Part shown: one piece after another, positions 57,001 to 64,000 of the stretch | Layout of the letters: each line of letters opens with the position of its first letter | How positions within the stretch are numbered: position 1 is the first letter of the stretch | DNA from: Leptasterias polaris | Taxonomy: Eukaryota > Echinodermata > Asteroidea > Forcipulatida > Asteriidae | NCBI GenBank assembly: GCA_037783415.1 | Contig: JAZGTN010000047.1 | Coordinates: 4,216,001-4,280,000 of the forward strand | Direction of reading: 5' to 3' | Length of the DNA: 64,000 bases | The notes under the pieces: model-generated | What the model saw: the letters and a program-made list of their open reading frames with translations, nothing else | Databases searched by the model: none | Told to the model about the DNA's origin: nothing | Translations under genes and position numbers: made by a program

Positions 57001-60000
57001 TTGGTGCAAACCTGTAGTTTTGTATTTCTGGTGATGCACAGAGTCTGTAAACCTCCTGAATTGTACTGAGAGGTTGTGGACCTAGAATAAGGGGAACCCA
57101 GGTCCTTAAGCCATTTTTAGGAAAATGCTCTCAAGACATTTGTGTGTGTGTAAAGTCACGTTGTTTATTAGCAACATTTTCTGATGGCAGCCCTTTCTCT
57201 TTAAAGGCAGGGTTCGCTTTTAGTGTCAAAGACCAGTATCTTCACTTGCAAATTTAAATAACAAACCTGTGAAAATTTGGGCTCAATATTGAAGCTCAAT
57301 ATTGGGCTCAATATAGAAAAAACTACCCTTGTTGCATAGAATTGTGTGCTTTCAGATGCCAGAGATTGGGTGAAAAATTACCTCTTTCTCTAAAACTATA
57401 TTACTTCAAAGTTTCTAACAATGTTTTATAACAGTTCTCAAGTGCTCATTACCAAGTAAGTTTGTTTGTCATTATTTTTTGGAGCGATTACCAAAGGTAT
57501 ACCGTCCCTTTAACTTTATTTTTGTATCTTTACTCAGTGGTCAAACGCCTCTGCATTTAGCGTGTCTACAGGGATTCCAAGATGCAATAAAATATCTCTT
57601 GAGAAACAACGTAAGTTACTTCATAATTAATGTTGGGCTTTACTTATAAGCATGGTGTGGCGTGTTGTGGCTGAGTGGTCCAATGCTCTGGACTTAAGTT
57701 CTGGTGGCCAAGTCATCAGGATGTGGGTTCAAATCCTGGTCATGCCATCTGTGTCTTTGAGCAAGACACTTAAATCTTAACATCTATTGGAGACTTTTGA
57801 AGGGGCACTGAAACCAAGACCGGGAGCAACACCAGCATTTACCTCCATTTAATTCCAGTAATGATTTTGGAATCTTAAAGAATGAATTTTTACTCCTTGA
57901 GTTTCAACTTCTATTCTCCCCAGAGATCAGAATTAACTTGGACGGATAATAATGGTAACACAGCGCTTCACATAGCTTGCCAGAACGCTCTTAGTGAAGC
58001 GTGTTGGATCCTTCTACAGCATGGGAACTGTGGTATGTTAAAAGTCAACAATAACCACAGCCAGACACCACTGCATGTTCTGCTGCAAGGGGAAACTCAC
58101 AGGTAAAGTTATTATTATTTTGACCTGTTAGATACCTTAGCGATGACAAGCGGCTTGTACCAAAATGACCCTAGCATACCTACCAACTGTTCTGTTTCCA
58201 TCGGAATTGTCACAATTTTAAAGTTTTAATACCTTAAAAAAATCAAAACAATCTGATTTCTGAAAACAGGGAGGAAAACAAAGCCAAGAAGGCACTATTT
58301 CACAGACATTTGGAGAAAAAGTACAAAAAAAACATAACTTTTTTCTTACGGTCCCGTCCCCATTTTGTAACATTGACTCAAACGATGCGTAATTGAGAAT
58401 TTCTCTTCTCAAATGCAAGTGTTACGCGACTTTTTTTTCAGGCAAGATGGGTCAACCCCCTCCCCTTAATAAAAAGGTTGCAGAAATTTTGCAAGGACTA
58501 CATGCCACATTTTCTATGTAAATGAAATTTTCAGTGGTTAGTTTTATTGTATATATCTACATTTATATAGGATTATAAAAATGGAATGGTTCCTAAAACC
58601 AAAGCTATACTTTTCCTTTAAATTCGGTGATCAGTGATATTTTGATTTGAATTCTTCACAGCCATCAGCAATTGTTCAAGGAGATGACATACTGGGCAGA
58701 CTCCAAGACACCCACTCTACCCCCTAAAGGTCCCCTGTTTACCTGGTACTTCATGCTAACTTTGCCTGCCCATTTCTTTGGTCTCATCATGCTCGTGTGT
58801 AGTGTCCTCGGATCTTACAGTTCGATTGTTGCCACGGTTGCAACTGGTTTCCTCTCCTCTTATGTTGGGAGTCAGAGTCATCGTCTCCATCACCTCTCAA
58901 GGTTTGTCACAATCTCGTCCACGTCATATTTTTGTTCCATCTGGAGGTATGATATTAGCTAGGAACTGAAAATAGGATGCCGGTATTTGCTTAACACTGT
59001 GGCCGTCTGGCAGCTCAATATCATTCACATGATTTTGAATGGTGCCTACCTGCAATATAAAAATCATATGGTAAATGCATCCGTACAGTACACAGTCAAC
59101 CCTCCTAGTGTTTGACCATTCAACATCATCCACTGTGGTTTTGAATGATAGATCACCTATGCCAGCCTGCAATATGATATCGTGTGGTGAATGCATCTAC
59201 ACAGTATACAGTTAACCCTTCTACTGTCTGACCAATCAACATCATCCACTGTGGTTTTGAATGACAGATAAATTAAAACAAATAATTGTTCTCCCTGTTA
59301 TAGAAAGAAAGAATGGCTTCTGACTGGCACCCCCCGTACAAAGATATTGACCGCCAACATAGGGTGGATGCCGGCATGTTAATCCAGAGGTCGTTGGTTC
59401 AAATCCCGCTCTAGTAAATTTTTCTTTGTTCAACCCAAAATCAGAAAGAAAGAGGATTACAAATTTTAAATCAGGCTGTCCTGTTTGTCACTGCACCAAA
59501 CTAACAGGTGCTCAAATACGTTTTCTCTCTGACATTCATGTGTTTGTCTTTCCACAGATGGTCCAACCCTGTGTTTTGTGGCGCATTTTCTGCAGGGATG
59601 CTCTACACGGCCCTCTGTTTGTTCTTCAAGCTTCTACCAGATATCCTTTTAAAAAAACCAATTTAACCACTTCCGTCGGATGGCGTGTTTACCAACTTAA
59701 TTATCAGCAAATTATTTGGGACGGACTTACGACAGACTTTTTTAACACCTGTAACACTTTCAGATTTTCCGCGATTTTTGTTGCTGACATGCAGACAGCT
59801 GACAATCCACCCAGACTTTCCACTGTGCAAAGAGTGCGAACAGGTTCTGGAAAACATGCCTTGTAAAATCCCTTTCCGGGGGTTATTGCGTTACCCCCGT
59901 GGCATACAAGAATGGACAGGCTGCCACCTTTGTTCGTCAATATATTTGGCTCAATGGGAGGTAAGTCTGATCGTTCAGATTTTTAGACGTGTCCCTTGGC

Positions 60001-61920
60001 AGAGGTCCTGCAAATCATGGTGAATGCCTACTAAATTTTCTCATACGACAACATCAAATCCAAGTGCTAATTATCAGAACCTTTGTTGTCTTCCCTTTGT
60101 CAAGTCAGGGTTTCATTGTGGCAACGATTACTCAAGAAGCTCCAAAAAGTTTTGTTAAACAATACTGCAAGTTGGCACAGTATTGTTTTTTAAATGCCAA
60201 AGTGCAGTGGTTAGCAAAAAACACTGCATTTATAGCTTCCTTAACTGTTAGTCTTCACTGATTTTCCCAGTCAACACCTACATCCATTTCCTCGTTGACT
60301 TTCCCCTGTTTTGTGCCATGCTCTACTTGTACTACGTTCTTCTGTTCCGTGACCCCGGCAGGATTCCAAGGTCAAAGGCCATCTTGGAGGACTCGGACCC
60401 CTGCATCAGAGACGTGGCCACTGGAAAAACAAAAGTGGATGAGTTTTGCATTTGCTGTGAGGTTAGTAGAGTGATAAATGGTTACATAGTTTTCTTTTAC
60501 CTGAACTTGTTATTTGTTTTATTCATGTGTCGCTTAAATGTACATAATTTTAAGCACAATGTTCTTATTCACTTTTTGGAGGAATTTTTTTTATCAAGTA
60601 TTCATACGGTTATAATAGGTATTCATACTCATAAATAGTATGTACCATCTATATTAAAGGTATTATACAGGATTGGCAGAGCTGACAAAATAATCACAGA
60701 CAGTGTTCATATTTTGTGTAATCAACCACATGCATGAAATAACAAACCTGTGAAAATTTGAGCTCAATTGGTCATCGAGGTCACGAGAAAATAGTGAAAA
60801 GAGACCTTATGTGTTTTCTGTTTTTCAAACATCGAGTTTATTATCGCGCGCAATAAAAACTATTGTTTTACTCATTTCTCAGAAACGATTGCGTTTTAGC
60901 CAGAAATATTTTAAGGAACCCTTTCTACCATTACTTACTTTAAATCATGTAAGTTATGTGTGAATCTGTGAACTATTGTGTTTTTCGATCTTACTAATAG
61001 TGTACAGGGCCTTTAAGTATTCATGCATACACTCATTTTACGTATTCATTCATTTACATTGATTGTTCAAACATTCGTATTAATTAGTCATACATCATTA
61101 TAAAGTTTTTATATATTCCAAATAGTTTTCTTACGTTTTAATCAAGTTTTAAATGTCACACTCGCTATTAAGAAAATGAGGCAGTTCTCAGAAACAGTGA
61201 CCTGGCATTAAAATCAAAGACAATCAAAACATCATTCTTGAGAAATACTTAACTTATAGTCCTAAATTAGGTGTTACTTGAAAACTGGTCTGTTTCATGA
61301 GCAAATATACAAGTTTTGAGTTTTGGTATGGCACCCCACAGACATCTGTACATTTATAGATGTTTCATCTAAACGCAGTCTGTTAAGTTCTGAAAGTTTT
61401 TGTTAATTTCCTTTCTCTTTTTACCTTTAAGATTATCATTCCTGATCGTGCAAAACACTGCAAGATGTGCGAGCAGTGCATGCTGGGAATCGACCACCAC
61501 TGCCTGTTTCTTCTTGGCTGCATCGCCAAGGACAACCATCGTCACTTTGTCACCTTCATCCTGGTCGTCATGTTCTCTCAGGTCATCTTTCTCCTCTATT
61601 CCATGCAGTACCTCTCCATCATCTACCCGGGCCTCACCCTCTGGGAGGTGGGCGTGGCCGTCGTCCACAAACAACCTTGGGTGTGGTCCATGTGTTTGCT
61701 TAACTTTTTCTCCATCTTCTGGGGCGCTTCGCTGGTATACATGCAGCTTTCATTGGTCGCGATTGGCGTGACTATGGTGTGGCACCCCAAAGTGGCCTCC
61801 ATGAAAAATTTTCACTCTGTCTATCTCTCACGATCGGCTAAAATTAAAAACCTGAGGAATTTCTTTGCCGGTCGGAGAACGATGACTGGCTTAGAAATAA
61901 ACGAGCTACAGAAAATTTGA
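54008..61920 (+). CDS. Ankyrin-repeat DHHC palmitoyltransferase
   Basis: Integral membrane S-acyltransferase that transfers palmitate to cysteines. Exons: 54008-54170, 55773-56019, 56721-56780, 57538-57610, 57924-58102, 58662-58901, 59558-59640, 60259-60461, 61432-61920 (1737 nt, 578 aa). About six ankyrin repeats at 55-240 (GWHGLTPMHKAALRGD, GETPLHYACKRGA, GQTPLHLACLQG, GNTALHIACQNA, SQTPLHVLLQ). Hydrophobic segments near 265-310, 325-350, 356-378, 455-480 and 495-535. DPG motif at 380-382. The cysteine-rich domain runs 412-455 (CICC...HCKMCEQC...DHHC) with catalytic C440. The layout resembles ZDHHC13/ZDHHC17 and yeast Akr1, but the ankyrin array is diverged and the usual Pro-Trp after DHHC is Leu-Phe, so I do not assign a symbol. 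ATG 54008 has a strong context (CCACCATGG). Intron 1 is GC-AG and intron 7 is AT-AC U12-type. Confidence 0.93.
54171..55772 (+). other. DHHC gene intron 1 with GC-AG borders
   Basis: The exon 1 end AAACAAG is followed by GCAAGT, the consensus for the rare U2-type GC donor (AG|GCAAGT). The acceptor is TTCAAAG at 55772. Joining here keeps the frame (VHKQ|GWHGLTPMH). No GT donor nearby gives an open frame. Confidence 0.8.
56045..56245 (+). repeat. Self-complementary minisatellite (GTCCCAACTGTAGTTGGGAC)
   Basis: About nine units. Each unit is nearly its own reverse complement (CCAACT...AGTTGG), so both strands could form hairpins or cruciforms. It lies in intron 2 of the DHHC gene, 25 bp past exon 2. 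Confidence 0.85.
56510..56620 (+). repeat. tRNA-derived SINE fragment (second family)
   Basis: 'ttgctcagatggtagagcgc' (A-box-like, as in many tRNAs) and 'gccagttcaagtcccactct' (B box), then 'ggtaaatttgtctttgttca'. Copies at 33005-33100 and 59290-59430. Confidence 0.7.
57195..57515. repeat. Dispersed repeat of the AAAACTTACTTGGTAA family (inverted copy)
   Basis: Contains 'cctgtgaaaatttgggctca' and 'taccaagtaagtttg', ending near 'ccaaaggtataccgtccctt'. The motifs match 60655-61016 and 16530-16893. In DHHC intron 3. Confidence 0.6.
57655..57785 (+). repeat. tRNA-derived SINE copy
   Basis: 'gtggcgtgttgtggctgagt' head, 'gtgggttcaaatcctggtca' B box and 'gagcaagacacttaaatctt', colinear with the SINE at 31975. 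In DHHC intron 4. Confidence 0.75.
58975..59280. repeat. Tandem pair of the 35085-array repeat family
   Basis: Two to three units with 'agtcaaccctcctagtgttt', 'atcatccactgtggttttga' and 'gccagcctgcaatatgatat'. In DHHC intron 6. Confidence 0.7.
59290..59430 (+). repeat. tRNA-derived SINE fragment (second family)
   Basis: 'accgccaacatagggtggat', 'ttaatccagaggtcgttggt', 'ttcaaatcccgctctagtaa' then 'atttttctttgttcaaccc', as at 56510. In DHHC intron 6. Confidence 0.65.
59641..60258 (+). other. DHHC gene intron 7, U12-type AT-AC
   Basis: The donor ATATCCTTTT (59641-59650) matches the U12 AT-AC consensus exactly. The branch site TTCCTTAAC (60237-60245) also matches exactly and lies about 14 nt before the acceptor CTTCAC (ending 60258). 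The join gives KLLP|VIFPVNTYIHF with phase 1 kept. A GT-AG reading here does not give an open frame that I can find. Confidence 0.93.
60655..61016. repeat. Dispersed repeat of the sea-star-like ~350-bp family
   Basis: Includes 'aacaaacctgtgaaaatttgagctcaattg', truncated here in quotation sense only, then 'catcgaggtcacgagaaaat' and 'tgtacagggcctttaa' at the end. It matches 57195-57515 in part. In DHHC intron 8. Confidence 0.6.
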
Positions 61921-64000
61921 TGCGTGTGCCCATCGTAGTGTCACTACCCCAGCAGAATGTATTTATTCAAATAGAATTTGCATTATCAGAAAGTTGCATA
62001 GAGTTGGACAGTTTAATTCTTTGTCAAACATTTTGGAAGTTAGTTTACAAAATATTAATTCAGTGTAGGAATGGAAGACAAACGACGAGTAAGGGTGAGA
62101 CAGCTTTTCCTTAGTGAATAACACCTCAATAAGGGAAAATGGGACATTCTATTAAACTAATTGGACATTCTAGAGCGATACCATTCATTTCTGTATAATC
62201 ATCACCAAATGCCCAGACCTGGCTAACAATTTTAATTTTGACACATTTTTTTCTTGTAAAAGTGTCTCAAAAAAACCCCCACACGAAACAGAAAGTTTGT
62301 TTTGTTTTAGAATCATAAATACTATATTGACGTGGAAAACATTGGGGTATGTCAATTCAGGTCATGACCTTTACTTTTATCTTTTGGGTAGGTCAGAAAT
62401 TGCGGCCGCTATTGTCATTTTGGTACAAGATATTTCCAGCCGCTATGATCTCTAAAGGGTTATACATTTTTGGATGAGTACATTCATTACAAAACTCTAG
62501 TTTTCAACAAGCACACTAATTTGTAGGAATTGAAACCTTTCATGGTGGAAATACAATCTAGTGAGGTTTGTGGGGACACCATGCATATAAAACTCTCTGT
62601 ATGGGTTGTGGTGGTTCTGAGAAGAACTGTTGGAACACGACGTTTCGATCAGTATGCTCTGATTGTCTTCAGGAGAATGCTGTACTCTGTTGCTGTATGA
62701 TGCTTAAGTTTTGCCGAATAGGTTTAGCTCAGTGGTGTTCAAATGCGGGTTTTAAAGACTAGATAGGCTTTTTGAGCTATTCATTTAGATATTCAAAATA
62801 TTTGTATTTTTATTTTTTTTGGCTGTGTGCAAAGTTGATGGTTTTTTCACTGTCTTGATTTTGGTCTGAAATAATTACTTTTATAAACTGCACACACACA
62901 TCCTCGTCATTTGATTGGTGGAACATGCGTCACCCATTACTTTGCCATGTTTACTGCCGCGATGCTCAAAAATTTAATATAGGAGTCCTATATAAAGGAT
63001 GCTTTAGTGTCGTTTCCAAAGTAATCATTCTCGCTCTTTTGTTCAAGTGAGGCAAGATCGTGTCACAGCGGACAAGGTTGGTGTTTACATTGAGTTGTTA
63101 GCAGTGTTTTGAAGGATTTTTAAAAAGAATTTTCAGAATGCCGGATGGAATAGTTTCCGTGGTTTTTTTGGTGTTTATTGAGAAACAAATTTCAAATGTC
63201 AAGGATCTCTGTGTGATTTAGAAGAACAAAAAATTGAATACATTTGAAATTTGTCTTTTCACCTCTTGATTATACTCTGCAACATTGTACTCAAATGCAT
63301 CCAATATTACCATAATATGTACAATTGTTAGTTTTAAGTTCAATGACTTCTAGTACTGTGGCGTAGGCGATTAAAAAATATATATATATAATTCTAACAT
63401 CTTTTGTCCTTCATTGTGTTTTTACTTAGCATAGAAATAGAACACAGAGAATGCTGGGCTCAAATGTTGTAGTCGCCTGCTCTGGTAGAGAATGTACTAT
63501 TTAAAACAAATGTCTTTCATTGTGTTAAAATATTTTAACTTACCGTTTTTTGTACATGCCTGTAAATTTCTTGATACTATGTATTTACTAACAAACTCCA
63601 GCTCATTTCAGTGCCTTTCGTCTAACTCTACTAGTACTTCTGGATTGTTTCTGTAAGATTTAAAAATGATTTATAAAAAAATATAGATGTACAAGATGTT
63701 TAGTTTTAATAGACGACTACTTAATAGATGTTATGTACCTGCTGCTAACGATTCAAACTGCCTCTAGCAATGCAAAGGTCGTGATTTGCCTATGGATTTT
63801 TTTCACAGAACTCGGGGAAAGTACTGAGTATACAGTGCTTAACACACATCGGTGTAAGGGTAAAAACCAAATTATGTTTATCTTGTATTGTTTGTACAGA
63901 ACTAGGTTTTGACAAGTTCACTTGCATCGCTGGCATACATTTATTTACCCTAAAGCATTTGTCGAAGGCTTGAAATGTTTCCTTATACAAAATCTTAACT
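61921..64000. other. Downstream flank of the DHHC gene
   Basis: 3' UTR followed by non-coding DNA. No canonical AATAAA close to the stop; ATTAAA at about 62150 is a possible variant signal. Repeat piece 62635-62700 ('tgtcttcaggagaatgctg') also occurs at 47750. No coding exon recognised up to the window end. Confidence 0.5.
62960..63080 (+). promoter_or_regulatory. Possible TATA promoter of a downstream gene
   Basis: TATATAAA (62989-62996) is followed about 32 nt later by a pyrimidine-rich, initiator-like TCATTCTCGCTC (63026-63037). 'gacaag|gttggt' at about 63076 could be a donor of a non-coding first exon. No coding sequence follows in the window. Confidence 0.3.

Overview
The window is metazoan nuclear DNA: AT-rich, with short exons, long introns and many dispersed short repeats, and no prokaryotic gene organisation. 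Intact PTEN, KLHL2/3-type and ankyrin-DHHC genes show an animal. The repeats (a fold-back element ending in GGGCCCAATTTCATAGAG-like sequence, several tRNA-type SINEs, CR1/Jockey-like LINE tails, and a common ~300-400 bp family containing AAAACTTACTTGGTAA) remind me of echinoderm, probably sea-star, genomes. That species inference rests on memory, not on a search.

Layout. 1-7753: no gene recognised. 7754-7832 (-): a second PTEN-type first coding exon, followed by a minor-spliceosome donor; its remaining exons would lie left of the window. 7833-18813: no gene recognised (promoter side of that exon and the 3' flank of PTEN). 18814-37876 (-): a complete nine-exon PTEN gene (389 aa predicted). 37877-43060: intergenic, with a G-rich minisatellite, tandem duplications and fold-back elements. 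43061-51333 (-): a complete eleven-exon BTB-BACK-Kelch gene of the KLHL2/KLHL3 type (574 aa). 51334-54007: intergenic, with a minisatellite and a 5'-truncated LINE. 54008-61920 (+): a complete nine-exon ankyrin-repeat DHHC palmitoyltransferase gene (578 aa). 61921-64000: downstream flank with a possible TATA promoter.

All three gene models were assembled by hand from splice signals and family similarity. In each, exon lengths and phases add up to one uninterrupted reading frame (1170, 1725 and 1737 nt including stop). PTEN is a PIP3 phosphatase, the KLHL protein is a CUL3 ubiquitin-ligase adaptor, and the DHHC protein is a membrane S-acyltransferase. They are neighbours, not an operon, and nothing in the sequence shows that they act together.

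Most notable: (1) two PTEN-type first exons in head-to-tail order, suggesting a tandem PTEN paralogue; (2) U12-type introns with near-consensus signals in two genes, one GT-AG (PTEN intron 1) and one AT-AC (DHHC intron 7), plus a U12-type donor on the second PTEN-type exon; (3) a GC-AG intron in the DHHC gene; (4) 98%-identical direct repeats flanking PTEN exon 8; (5) an unusual DHHC active-site neighbourhood.
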